37,250 nt of DNA from Cytophagaceae bacterium (GTDB lineage Bacteria > Bacteroidota > Bacteroidia > Bacteroidales > Marinilabiliaceae): contig JAITVO010000093.1 of the NCBI GenBank assembly GCA_031285765.1, forward strand, positions 1 through 37,250, in the 5' to 3' direction. The translations under genes and the position numbers were made by a program. Below, in pieces: positions 27,643 through 37,250 of the stretch (the stretch's first letter is position 1; each line of letters begins with the position of its first letter). Below the pieces are notes generated by a model. It did no database searches. It was not told where the DNA came from and saw nothing but the letters and a program-made list of their open reading frames with translations.

Positions 27643-27840
27643 TTTTGCAAAACATTGTGTGTATAGATGGATAATTTCCGCCTATCCTAAATTACAAAAA
27701 AAGGATAGTTGAAAATTCAGCTCTCCTTTTTAATTGTTACGTGCTGTCTTAAACTACGATTTTATTCAATGCTGATCCCGAAATTTTACAGCTTTATCAA
27801 TGCTGCTGTTTATGAAAAACATAAAACCTCATTTACAAAT

Positions 27841-27888
27841 AATACCAAACTGCTATCAATCACATTAAAATGATGACAGTTTGGTATT
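27841..27888. repeat. Inverted repeat AATACCAAACTG...CAGTTTGGTATT
   Basis: Perfect 12-bp arms; left-arm sequence recurs at 36809-36827 and, degenerate, at 27997-28013. Confidence 0.7.
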
Positions 27889-28051
27889 CTCAAAAAGAAA
27901 TGAATTTATTTCAAAAACAGGTTCAATAATTTTTTTTAATCAATTGTCTGCCGTAAGGAAACAGATGAGATAAAAAACAGTAATTATTTTGATGTTATAC
28001 TAACCCGCTATCATCAGTATTAAAATAACACAAAAGTATGCTGGTTGCAAT

Positions 28052-28099
28052 GTTTTGCAGGGACGATACTTCGCATTTATTGTGTCGTCCCTGCAAAAC
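28052..28099. repeat. Inverted repeat GTTTTGCAGGGACGA...TCGTCCCTGCAAAAC
   Basis: Perfect 15-bp arms, 18-nt loop. Confidence 0.8.
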
Positions 28100-28438
28100 T
28101 TAAAATAGCAAGGTGTAAATCTCCGTAGGTTATACTTCGCTTCACCTTCGGTTAATAAAGTAAATTTCCTAAGGGACACTTGAATAGCATAGTTTCTATT
28201 ATCTGAATACATAATAAACACAATAGTTCATTGCGCTATTTATCTATTTTTTTATATTAAACGATAATATATAACTTTACATGGACTATCTGTTGTACAG
28301 ATAATGTTTTGCTATATTTACTATGTTCTTTTTCGGAAAAATAGTCATCAATTGTTCAGTGCAAAAATTTATATGTGCCGATATAACTGAAATGTTTATC
28401 AAAATACTTAATTTTGCCGCAATAATGTTTTGTACTAT

Positions 28439-28559
28439 GGAACTTCTAAAGATTAGATTTTTCTAAGTTTGCGACTGATACAAAAGCGGAGTTTACTAAA
28501 GTAAATGAGCATTTTAGCGAAAGAACATAACAAAGAAATAGCAGTTTTTTGAAGTTTCC
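28439..28559. mobile_element. MITE-like element, family B (121 bp)
   Basis: GGAACTTCTAAA...GAAGTTTCC ends; core AAAAGCGGAGTTTAC..GTAAATGAGCATTTTAGCG matches the element at 37131-37250. Confidence 0.7.
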
Positions 28560-28579
28560 ACTAATTAAATCACAAAATT

Positions 28580-29452
28580 ATGAGAATACCTGAATCCGAA
28601 TTAATCATCAATCCTGATGGTTCTATTTTTCATCTGCACATTAAACCCGAACAGCTTGCTCCAAACATCATTTTAGCCGGCGACCCCGGAAGGATTAAAA
28701 TGATTGCCGACCATTTTGATAAAATACTTTACAGCGGCGAAAACCGCGAGTTTGTGTGGAAAACAGGTCTGTACAGGGGTAAAGAGTTTACCGCGCTTTC
28801 AACAGGTATTGGCACCGATAATATCGACATCGTGCTTACCGAACTCGATGCTTTGGTGAATGTTGATTTTGAAACCCGTACTGTTAAATCCGAAAAACAG
28901 TCGCTCAATATTGTGAGAATCGGCACATCGGGTTCTATGCAAGCCAACATCCCTGTTGATACGTGGTTAGTGTCTGAAAAGGCGATAGGCTTCGACGGAT
29001 TGCTTAACTTTTACGACGGGCGCAACGATGTGTGCGACCTCGACTTTGAACGGGTGTTTACCGACGCAGTAGGCTGGAAGTCCGCCCTGCCTGCGCCTTA
29101 CGTGATTGACGCCGATGCGAATCTGGTTGCAAAACTCAATCATACTTCGGCTGTAAAGGGAGTTACCATATCGGCGCCCGGCTTTTACGGACCGCAGGGA
29201 CGTGTAGTGCGGCTCCAGTTGTCGCACCCCGAACTCAACAGCAATATTACGCGCTTCAATTACCAAAATCGAAAAATCACCAACTTCGAAATGGAGTGTT
29301 CAGCTATATACGGACTTTCGGCACTGCTCGGACACAAAGCCGCAACGGTGTGCGTTATCATTGCCAACCGCTTGGCGGGCAAAAACAGTAAAGATTACAA
29401 TGTTCCGATGCGGGCGCTGGTACAGCATGTTCTGGATGTTTTGTCGAAATAA
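28580..29452 (+). CDS. Nucleoside phosphorylase (uridine phosphorylase-like)
   Basis: NIILAGDPGRIKMIADHFD, STGIGTDNIDIVLTEL, VRIGTSGSMQ, NFEMECSAIYGLSALLGHKAATVCVIIANR. Confidence 0.93.
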   Translation: MRIPESELIINPDGSIFHLHIKPEQLAPNIILAGDPGRIKMIADHFDKILYSGENREFVWKTGLYRGKEFTALSTGIGTDNIDIVLTELDALVNVDFETRTVKSEKQSLNIVRIGTSGSMQANIPVDTWLVSEKAIGFDGLLNFYDGRNDVCDLDFERVFTDAVGWKSALPAPYVIDADANLVAKLNHTSAVKGVTISAPGFYGPQGRVVRLQLSHPELNSNITRFNYQNRKITNFEMECSAIYGLSALLGHKAATVCVIIANRLAGKNSKDYNVPMRALVQHVLDVLSK

Positions 29453-29909
29453 TAATAATTGCTTACTTTCAATCTGTTTGATAAAACAAAAAGGGTTCAT
29501 CCGACAAATTTAAAGCCTGTTGTTCCGCCAAAGTCTAATCGGAAGAAGACATGGAAATACAACAAGAAAATTTACAAACGCAGAAATGACGTAGAGCAAT
29601 TATGTCACAGGGAAATGGATAAACAAAACAGGGCTTTAAACCGAATTGTGTTTTTTCGGTATTATCTGTCATTTGTAAATAGCCCTTTTATCCATATTAC
29701 GAAAACAAATACATAGTGTTAAATGTCATAAAATATAAAAAAATATTCACAAGTACATACCAAGACAATCATTCATTACGTTATTCAAAAACATTTGCAG
29801 GTTTCAGTTGTTTCAAGGGTTTGAATTTTTATTTGAGAAAAAATAACGCTGAATATGTAACCTTTTTATTTTTTTGGAGTAAAAAGTCTGCGTGAAAAGA
29901 AGGATGTGA

Positions 29910-29940
29910 TTTGAATATTATTTATATTTGCAGCCTTGTT
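29910..29940 (+). promoter_or_regulatory. Canonical Bacteroidetes promoter TTTG-N19-TATATTTG
   Basis: TTTG at 29910-29913 and TATATTTG at 29933-29940 with exactly 19 bp between, upstream of ATG 29978. Confidence 0.75.
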
Positions 29941-29977
29941 TATTTAGTCGAATCATCAAAATAACAATTAATAAGCT

Positions 29978-31477
29978 ATGAGATTTCATTTCAGAATTTT
30001 AGTTGCCGCTTGTGTTGCAATCGCAGTATTGTCGTCATGCGGAGGAGGAGGTAAGGGTGTTTCATCTGCTACCGGTTGGGGTTACAATGACCCTAAGTAT
30101 GGAGGTTTTGAATATCATCCGGGTTATGAACAGGAGCTCGGACCGGGTTTAACCTTTATCGAAGGTGGTACATTTATCATGGGGCAAACCGATGAAAATG
30201 TAATGAGAGAATGGGATAATACACCTCGCAGAGTTACGGTTATGTCATTCTACATGGATATTACCGAAGTAAGGAATCTTGACTATAGGGAATATCTGCA
30301 TTGGTTAAACAGGGTTTATACCGATTTTCCCGAAGTTTACAAAACAGCTTTGCCCGACACACTTGTTTGGAGAAGGTCTTTGGCTTTGAACGAACCCCTT
30401 GTCGAAACTTACTTGCGCCATCCGGCATACGACGATTATCCGGTAGTTGGCGTAAACTGGTTGCAAGCCTCCAATTACTGCGCATGGCGTACCGACCGCG
30501 TTAACGAGTTGATATTGGTTGACCGAGGAATTATAGAGTTGGATGTTACCAATCAGCTCAATTCCGAAAACTTCAATACCGAAGCCTATTTGTATGGGCA
30601 ATATGAACCCACTGCCGGTCGTCGCCCCGTTAAAGACTTGGGTAATAACAACGAACCGCGCCGTGTGCGAACCGATGACGGGATACTGTTGCCAAAATAT
30701 CGCCTCCCAACCGAAGCCGAATGGGAATATGCAGCTTCGGGTTTGATAGGTAATTCAAGCGAAGAGCGCATGACCGATCGCAGAATTTATCCTTGGAACG
30801 GGCACGTTTTAAGAAATGCCGAAATGGGTAAAGAACGCGGCAGAATGATGGCTAACTTTGTTCGCGGAAATGGTGACTACATGGGGCTGGCTGGAAATTT
30901 GAACGATGGAGGCGCTATAACTATGGAAGTAAGATCGGCATATCCTAACGATTATGGACTGTATTGCATGGCTGGAAACGTAAACGAATGGGTTGCCGAT
31001 GTTTATCGTCCACTCTCTTTCGAGGATGTTGAGGAATTTAACCCTTATCGTGGTAATGTTTTCCAAACAAAAGAACTCGACGAAGAAGGAATGGTTGTAG
31101 AAAAAAATGAATTTGGGCATATCCGTTATCGCGAAGAAACAGATGCCGACATCAAGGATAGAGCTAATTACAGAACTGCTGATAACATAAACTTTCAGGA
31201 CGGCGACAAAGTATCGAATATTGTAGCGGGTGATAATTGGAGCGACTCTGAGGCTTCGACCGACAATATGTATGGTGCAAGCACCGGACCACTTGGCTCG
31301 CTTATTACCGACAGATCAAGAGTATATAAAGGAGGCGGCTGGAGAGACCGCGCTTACTGGTTAAGCCCCGGAACTCGCCGATTCCTCGACGAACGCCAAT
31401 CGACCGATGACATAGGCTTCCGTTGCGCAATGATAAGAGTTGGCTCACCAATAGATACAGGAAAAAAGAAAAGATAG
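29978..31477 (+). CDS. GldJ-like SUMF1/formylglycine-generating-enzyme-fold lipoprotein
   Basis: Lipobox VAIAVLSSC; GGTFIMGQTDENV..TPRRVTVMSFYMDITEVRNLDYREYL; YRLPTEAEWEYAASG; MAGNVNEWVADVYRP; VYKGGGWRDRAYWLSPGTRRFL. Confidence 0.85.
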   Translation: MRFHFRILVAACVAIAVLSSCGGGGKGVSSATGWGYNDPKYGGFEYHPGYEQELGPGLTFIEGGTFIMGQTDENVMREWDNTPRRVTVMSFYMDITEVRNLDYREYLHWLNRVYTDFPEVYKTALPDTLVWRRSLALNEPLVETYLRHPAYDDYPVVGVNWLQASNYCAWRTDRVNELILVDRGIIELDVTNQLNSENFNTEAYLYGQYEPTAGRRPVKDLGNNNEPRRVRTDDGILLPKYRLPTEAEWEYAASGLIGNSSEERMTDRRIYPWNGHVLRNAEMGKERGRMMANFVRGNGDYMGLAGNLNDGGAITMEVRSAYPNDYGLYCMAGNVNEWVADVYRPLSFEDVEEFNPYRGNVFQTKELDEEGMVVEKNEFGHIRYREETDADIKDRANYRTADNINFQDGDKVSNIVAGDNWSDSEASTDNMYGASTGPLGSLITDRSRVYKGGGWRDRAYWLSPGTRRFLDERQSTDDIGFRCAMIRVGSPIDTGKKKR

Positions 31478-31502
31478 AATTTAAACAGAACATTTCATCG
31501 TG

Positions 31503-31531
31503 AAAAAGCCGGTTTTAAACCGGCTTTTTTT
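31503..31531 (+). terminator. Rho-independent terminator after the GldJ-like gene
   Basis: AAAAAGCCGGTTTTAAACCGGCTTTTTTTA. Confidence 0.9.
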
Positions 31532-31576
31532 ATACCGAAATAAGATGTAACTTGCGACGCAAAACAATTAAAGAAT

Positions 31577-32875
31577 ATGGAAATTGCAAATCTATACAAT
31601 ATATATAAGGAGTGTTCTTCGGTTTCGACCGACAGCCGGAACTGTACTGCAAATGCGCTGTTTTTTGCATTAAAAGGCGACACATTCGACGGCAATCAAT
31701 ATGCACTGAAAGCCTTAGATTCAGGCTGTAAATATGCTGTGGTTGATGCTGTTGAGTTGAAAAATAGAGCTGATTGTATCTATGTAGATGACTCACTGAA
31801 AACGCTTCAACAACTTGCCGCTTATCACAGGAAAACGCTTGGCATTCCAATTATTGCAATTACAGGCACCAATGGCAAAACAACTACAAAAGAATTGACT
31901 GCCGCAGTTCTTTCGAAGAAATTAAAAGTTCGATATACGCAAGGCAATCTGAACAACCATATTGGCGTGCCTTTAACCTTATTGGCAATGACCAGCAATA
32001 CCGAAATTGGCATTGTTGAGATGGGTGCCAATCATATTGGTGAAATTGCTTTTCTGTGTACGATTGCAAAACCCGATTACGGCTTAATTACCAATGTTGG
32101 GAAAGCCCATCTCGAAGGATTTGGCTCACTCGAAGGTGTGATGAGCGCCAAAGGCGAACTTTACAAGTATCTTTTCGGGAAAAAAGCACCAGTTTTTGTA
32201 AATGCCGACAATCATCTTTTAATGAAAATGATTGCTGAAAAAGAACACATTGGTTACGGAACAACTCTCAACGCATCTGCCAGCGGGCGAAACATACATG
32301 CCGCTCCCTTACTTCAATTTGAATGGAAAAAACGTGATGCAGAAGTGTGGGAAAACGTTGAAACACAATTAACCGGCGACTATAATTTCGAAAATGCGAT
32401 GGCTGCCATTTGTATTGGCAACTATTTTGATATTGCACCACGCCTTATTAATGAAGCATTGGCAAATTATACCCCCTCGAATAACCGCTCGCAACTTGTT
32501 TTAACGGTTCGCAACAAAGTTTTAATGGATGCCTACAATGCCAATCCAAGTAGTATGAAAGTGGCGCTGGATAATTTTGACAAAATGACAGCATCCCGAA
32601 AAATTTTGATACTTGGGGGGATGAAAGAGTTAGGCGACGAAAGTTACAACGAGCACAAAATATTGATGGAACGTATCGAAAAATTAAATGCCGCCACCAC
32701 TTATCTGGTAGGAAGCGAATTTGCGCCTTTCGATGTTCATCAACAAACGTGCAGAACGTTTGAATCGGCAAACCTGTTGATTGACTATTTTAAAGAGAAC
32801 CCTGTTACGGATGCGCTGATACTTGTAAAAGGCTCGCGCACAAACCGGCTCGAAGATATGATGAGCGTGTTGTGA
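31577..32875 (+). CDS. murF: UDP-N-acetylmuramoyl-tripeptide--D-alanyl-D-alanine ligase
   Basis: ITGTNGKTTTKELTAAVLS, TQGNLNNHIGVPLTLL, EMGANHIGEI, TNVGKAHLEGFGS, DAYNANPSSM, ILGGMKELGD. Confidence 0.97.
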   Translation: MEIANLYNIYKECSSVSTDSRNCTANALFFALKGDTFDGNQYALKALDSGCKYAVVDAVELKNRADCIYVDDSLKTLQQLAAYHRKTLGIPIIAITGTNGKTTTKELTAAVLSKKLKVRYTQGNLNNHIGVPLTLLAMTSNTEIGIVEMGANHIGEIAFLCTIAKPDYGLITNVGKAHLEGFGSLEGVMSAKGELYKYLFGKKAPVFVNADNHLLMKMIAEKEHIGYGTTLNASASGRNIHAAPLLQFEWKKRDAEVWENVETQLTGDYNFENAMAAICIGNYFDIAPRLINEALANYTPSNNRSQLVLTVRNKVLMDAYNANPSSMKVALDNFDKMTASRKILILGGMKELGDESYNEHKILMERIEKLNAATTYLVGSEFAPFDVHQQTCRTFESANLLIDYFKENPVTDALILVKGSRTNRLEDMMSVL

Positions 32876-33118
32876 TAAAAAAGGTGGCTATAGGTTGACA
32901 ATTTTCATCAACAGAAAATACCCCAACCATATTTTGGCATAACTGCATCAGCAAAAAAAAGCAGAACGTAAAACCTTACGCCTCTGCACTTATCTGTATA
33001 GTTCATCCAAAATAATGAATATTATACAAAACTCAGGTTAATAATCAATAAATACGCTATTATTTCTCTTGCACGGCAACTGCGTGTAGATAAAAGTTGT
33101 AAGTTTGCAGCTATTTTA

Positions 33119-33155
33119 TACAAGCCTTATATCATCAAACAATATAAGGCTTGTA
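33119..33155. terminator. Hairpin, possible terminator (TACAAGCCTTATAT/ATATAAGGCTTGTA)
   Basis: Perfect 14-bp arms followed by a T-rich tail. Confidence 0.45.
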
Positions 33156-33196
33156 TTGTTATTAAATGATGATTTACGAATTAAATAATAACCGAT

Positions 33197-35536
33197 TTGT
33201 CAACAAATAAATTTATCGCTGTTCTGCATCTGTTGTTTTTTTCGATAGTTGCGGATGCGGCGGCGCAGGGAAAGTACTTCACCTTGAGTGGAACAGTGAG
33301 GGACGCCAAGGATGGCGAGGATTTGATAGGTGTAAATATTTACGCACGGGCGCTTAAAAGCGGAACGGTAACCAATACCTACGGTTATTACTCGCTGCTG
33401 CTGCCAGCGGGAAAGCACGAATTGGAAATCAGCAGCATGGGATATGTTTCGCAAACAATAACTGTCAATTTATCGGCACACGTTACACAAAACATCCGAA
33501 TGGAACCATCGGACAAAATTTTGCAGGAAGTTACCATTGCCGGCGAGCAGCGAAACAATAACATCGTAAGCCCCGATATGGGCGTGCAGCGACTGTCGTC
33601 GAAAATAATTAAAGCCATACCCGCCATGATGGGCGAAGTGGACGTGATAAAGGCAATACAGCTCTTACCCGGCGTTCAGTCGGTAAGCGAAGGCTCATCA
33701 AGTTTCAGCGTGCGCGGAGGCGGGCACGACCAGAATCTTATACTGCTCGACGAAGCTACGGTGTACAACGCATCGCATTTAATGGGATTTTTCTCAATTT
33801 TCAACAACGAAATCGTAAAAGACGTAAAGCTATACAAGGGCGACATTCCGGCGGTTTATGGCGGACGGCTTTCGTCGCTCATGGAGGTGCATACAAAAGA
33901 CGGAAACAATCGTACCTTTGGCGGAAGTGGCGGCATTGGCACAATATCAAGCCGATTAATGCTCGAAGGTCCAATAATTCGCGACCGCGCCTCATTCATT
34001 GTAGCCGGCAGGAGAACCTACGCCGACGTTTTTTTACCCCTTGCACGAAATGAGGAACTTCACAACAATTCGCTCTATTTTTACGACTTGAATGCCAAGA
34101 TTAACTTTCGTATCAATAACCGCAACCGCGTTTTCCTGTCGGGATATATGGGCGACGACCATTTTGCCAACAACATTGCAGGAATGAATTTTGGTAACAA
34201 AACTTTCTCTGCCCGATGGAACTGGATTGTAACGCCTCGCCTGTTTGCCAATTTTACCCTTACGGGAAGCCAGTACGACTATTATACCGGCATCACGTTT
34301 AACGAACATATTTCGCAGGACTGGAAGTCGCGCCTGCGCGATTTTGGGAGTAAAGCCGATTTTTCGTATCACATCAATCCCGAACATGCCGTAAAGTTTG
34401 GTTACAATGGCAACTACCACATCTTTTTTCCGGGCAACGGCGGTGGTGTGGGAGAACAGTCCATTATCAAGCGATTTAATTTGCCGCAGAAGTATTCGGG
34501 CGACCACGCCGCCTACATTTCTGCCGAATCCACCCTTTGGGGAAAGTTAACGCTGCGTTACGGCTTGCGATACTCTGTATTTCAAAACATAGGCAACGGC
34601 GAAAAGGAATATTTGCTCACCAGTTATGCTGTTACCGATTCGGCAGTGTACGAACGGGGAAAAGTATATCATACCCACTCGCGCCTCGAACCGCGCTTCG
34701 GAATAAATTATGTGATAAACGACCACCAGTCCGTAAAGGCAAGTTACTCGCGCACGGCGCAGTACATACAGCTCGCGTCGAACTCGGCGGCAGGCTCGCC
34801 ACTCGATATTTGGTTTCAGGTATCAAAAAACATCCAGCCTCAGATAAACGACCAGTTTTCGGCAGGTTATTTCCACAATTTCAGCAACGATACTTACGAA
34901 ACATCCATCGAATTTTATTACAAGGATATGAAACACGTAGTTGATTTCCGCGACAGGGCAAACCTGCTTGGAAATGCGCATCTCGACCGCGAACTCCGTT
35001 TCGGCGTAGGGAAAGCTTACGGCGTGGAACTAATGGCTCGCAAAAACAGCGGTACACTTACAGGATGGGTTAGTTATACACTTTCGCGAAGCCTCCGAAA
35101 AATAGACACGGTAAACAACGACGACTGGTACCGCTCACCTTACGACCGTCCGCACAATATTTCCGCAGTATTGAATTACGAGCTGTCGCCCAAGTGGTCG
35201 GTATCGGCAAACTGGGTGTATGCCACAGGAATACCGGTAACATATCCCGTCGGGCGCTTCGAGGTCGAAAACGTTTATATTCCCATTTATTCAAAGCGCA
35301 ACGAGTACCGTTATCCCGATTATCACCGCATGGACATAGCCGCCGTATGGAAGATTTCCAAGCCCGAAAAACGTTTTCAACATGAATTGAATTTTTCGCT
35401 CTACAACGCCTACGGACGCAAAAATCCGTGGGCAATATATTTTAATCAGGAAGAGGACAACCCCAACGTTAGCTACGCCGAGATGCTTTACCTCTTCTCG
35501 TTTGTTCCCTCAATAACTTGGAACTTCTCGTTTTAA
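33197..35536 (+). CDS. TonB-dependent receptor with N-terminal carboxypeptidase-regulatory-like domain
   Basis: GTVRDAKDGEDLIGVNIYARALKSGTVTNTYGYYSLLLPAGKHELEISSMGY; plug-domain GEVDVIKAIQLLPGVQSVSEGSSSFSVRGGGHDQNLILLD; beta-barrel tail ending WNFSF. Start codon TTG. Confidence 0.93.
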   Translation: MSTNKFIAVLHLLFFSIVADAAAQGKYFTLSGTVRDAKDGEDLIGVNIYARALKSGTVTNTYGYYSLLLPAGKHELEISSMGYVSQTITVNLSAHVTQNIRMEPSDKILQEVTIAGEQRNNNIVSPDMGVQRLSSKIIKAIPAMMGEVDVIKAIQLLPGVQSVSEGSSSFSVRGGGHDQNLILLDEATVYNASHLMGFFSIFNNEIVKDVKLYKGDIPAVYGGRLSSLMEVHTKDGNNRTFGGSGGIGTISSRLMLEGPIIRDRASFIVAGRRTYADVFLPLARNEELHNNSLYFYDLNAKINFRINNRNRVFLSGYMGDDHFANNIAGMNFGNKTFSARWNWIVTPRLFANFTLTGSQYDYYTGITFNEHISQDWKSRLRDFGSKADFSYHINPEHAVKFGYNGNYHIFFPGNGGGVGEQSIIKRFNLPQKYSGDHAAYISAESTLWGKLTLRYGLRYSVFQNIGNGEKEYLLTSYAVTDSAVYERGKVYHTHSRLEPRFGINYVINDHQSVKASYSRTAQYIQLASNSAAGSPLDIWFQVSKNIQPQINDQFSAGYFHNFSNDTYETSIEFYYKDMKHVVDFRDRANLLGNAHLDRELRFGVGKAYGVELMARKNSGTLTGWVSYTLSRSLRKIDTVNNDDWYRSPYDRPHNISAVLNYELSPKWSVSANWVYATGIPVTYPVGRFEVENVYIPIYSKRNEYRYPDYHRMDIAAVWKISKPEKRFQHELNFSLYNAYGRKNPWAIYFNQEEDNPNVSYAEMLYLFSFVPSITWNFSF

Positions 35537-35606
35537 AATATTATCATAAAAGGAAAACGAATGAAAGACTCAATTTGGCAAAAGCCGATAAAATTTTACG
35601 CATTTG

Positions 35607-35630
35607 TTCCTTCGGTTAAAACCGAAGGAA
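35607..35630. repeat. Hairpin TTCCTTCGGTT-AA-AACCGAAGGAA
   Basis: Perfect 11-bp arms, 2-nt spacer. Confidence 0.7.
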
Positions 35631-35698
35631 ATAAAACGGAAGAAAGAATAAATATTTTTGACAAATAGACGATTGACTCCTTGGCTAAAACCGATTAT

Positions 35699-35825
35699 TA
35701 TACTCAAACAGAATTGATTTGCGAATAAAAACAACAAGGGGATTAATCCCCTTGTCAATAAATAAAACTGAACAGTTAAAAACTGGAATCCACTGTGATT
35801 TGCAAACCATTTTTGTTTGATTATT
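35699..35825. mobile_element. MITE-like element, family A (127 bp), inverted relative to 6951-7077
   Basis: Near-identical reverse complement of 6951-7077, including the palindrome at 35734-35755. Confidence 0.75.
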
Positions 35826-35866
35826 TAAAAACCGAACAAATACTAATAATAAAATCATCTACTAAT

Positions 35867-36721
35867 ATGAAAACACTTGGCAACACAGCCCTTTTATTAC
35901 TGATAACGCTTGTGTCGTGCACCGAGCGGATTGAAATCAACACATCCGACGCTGCGCCCCGCCTGTCGGTGTTCGGATACATCACCAACAGGGTAGCAAC
36001 CCATACTATCACAATAACACGCACGGCGGGTTACTTCTCTACTCAACCGCCCGAAGGCATCAACAACGCAGCTGTAACGCTTTCGGACGGCAACATCACT
36101 CATCTTCTTGCCAGAAAACCGGATGCAGCAGGCGTTTACTGCACTGCGCCCAATTTTTACGGAACCGAAAACACAACTTACACGCTCAATATCACGCTCG
36201 ACTTTGACAACGACGGCACTCCCGAACAATACACCGCACAGGCACACATGCCCGGCGCAACGCGGGTCGACTCCATCAAGCTTCAGCCGTCGGTGATGCC
36301 CCGCATTCCCAATCTGTTGCTTTACGGCGAAGTCCCCGATTACCAAAAGAACTGTCTGGCAGTATATCTCTCCAAAAACAATGAACACGAAAACATCTTC
36401 GAATACCTGTTGATATTAACCGACTCCTACTTCAACGGGCACATCATCAACGGCTACGCCTTTCCATGCTTTGTGGACGAAGGCGTAAAAAAGAGCGACA
36501 CCATCCTGTTTCGCGTCAACAGTTTTTCAAGCGATTTCGCCGCATTTATATCCAATGCGCGTGGCGAAACGGGCGGCTCAAATCCCATCTTCGACGGACC
36601 TCCCGTTGATGTGCAAACAAATATCACTGCTGTTGATAAAAACAATACCACAGGCATTGCCGGCTACTTTGGCGCCTTTGCATGGGACGAAAAGATTACC
36701 GTATCGGACAGGGATTTTTAG
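35867..36721 (+). CDS. DUF4249-family lipoprotein paired with the TonB-dependent receptor
   Basis: Lipobox LLLITLVSC from ATG 35867; ends IAGYFGAFAWDEKITVSDRDF; directly follows the TonB receptor. Confidence 0.85.
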   Translation: MKTLGNTALLLLITLVSCTERIEINTSDAAPRLSVFGYITNRVATHTITITRTAGYFSTQPPEGINNAAVTLSDGNITHLLARKPDAAGVYCTAPNFYGTENTTYTLNITLDFDNDGTPEQYTAQAHMPGATRVDSIKLQPSVMPRIPNLLLYGEVPDYQKNCLAVYLSKNNEHENIFEYLLILTDSYFNGHIINGYAFPCFVDEGVKKSDTILFRVNSFSSDFAAFISNARGETGGSNPIFDGPPVDVQTNITAVDKNNTTGIAGYFGAFAWDEKITVSDRDF

Positions 36722-37130
36722 CAGGGGATTATAAATTACGTTGATTGTATATGCGAATCAACGGATACGTCGATTTATTTCGCTTTTGCGAATGACTGAA
36801 AATACTGTAATACCAAACCGCTATCAAGCAACATCACTTATTGTTTTTAATATTAACCAAAGTTTTAGATAAACGATTATTTTATAATTGTATGCTAATA
36901 AACATATCATGTTGCTAAAACCACAAAACTGTGATTTGTTCAAAACTGCGCAAGGCTGTATTGTGTTTAATATCCTTTTAGCTCAATCAGACATACTCAA
37001 AATCGGTGTTTTGTGAACAGGCAAGCATTTATCCTGATCGAAAATATGAGTTTTTATATTAATGATGAAAAATTATAATTGATTTTTTGTATATAACAAC
37101 TGTATAATAACAGACTTATATTCTATATAG

Positions 37131-37250
37131 GGAACCTCTAAAAACTCAAAGTTCGAGGCTTGCGAGGCGATAAAAGCGCAGTTTACATAAACGTAAATGA
37201 GCATTTTATCGTCCGAAGCATAACGAAGAAATTGGAGTTTTTAGAGGTTC
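37131..37250. mobile_element. MITE-like element, family B, running to the window edge
   Basis: GGAACCTCTAAAAACTC ... GAGTTTTTAGAGGTTC; internal CGATAAAAGCGCAGTTTAC/GTAAATGAGCATTTTATCG hairpin. Confidence 0.75.

Noticed and set aside
29459-29716. 85-aa ORF between the phosphorylase and GldJ-like genes
   Set aside because: Low-complexity basic translation, no promoter or RBS, no recognisable family.

Overview
Chromosomal window from a Bacteroidetes (probably Bacteroidales) genome. The assignment rests on TAnnTTTG -7 promoters, a GldJ-like lipoprotein, TonB receptor + DUF4249, and paired PpiC/SurA-like genes. About 26 convincing genes: pbpC, a Vsr/GNAT-like phage-type protein, two nitroreductases flanking dapA, a DUF362 ferredoxin protein, a large golvesin/amidase-like secreted protein, a dispersed polysaccharide locus (flippase, O-antigen ligase, FkbM methyltransferase, five glycosyltransferases), rpmE2, a GNAT-like protein, two PPIase-type periplasmic proteins, a uridine-phosphorylase-like enzyme, a GldJ-like lipoprotein, murF, a TonB-dependent receptor and a DUF4249 lipoprotein. 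The coding content is mostly conventional. The unusual signal is in the intergenic DNA: at least four families of short inverted-repeat (MITE-like) elements with no transposase in the window, a 10.7-copy 21-bp minisatellite nested between inverted TGCGTAACAT termini, and a second, degenerate 21-bp array. Several elements supply apparent start codons, so some ORF-track starts look wrong. No tRNA, rRNA, CRISPR array or complete transposon was recognised. All homology calls are from reading the sequence; no searches were run.
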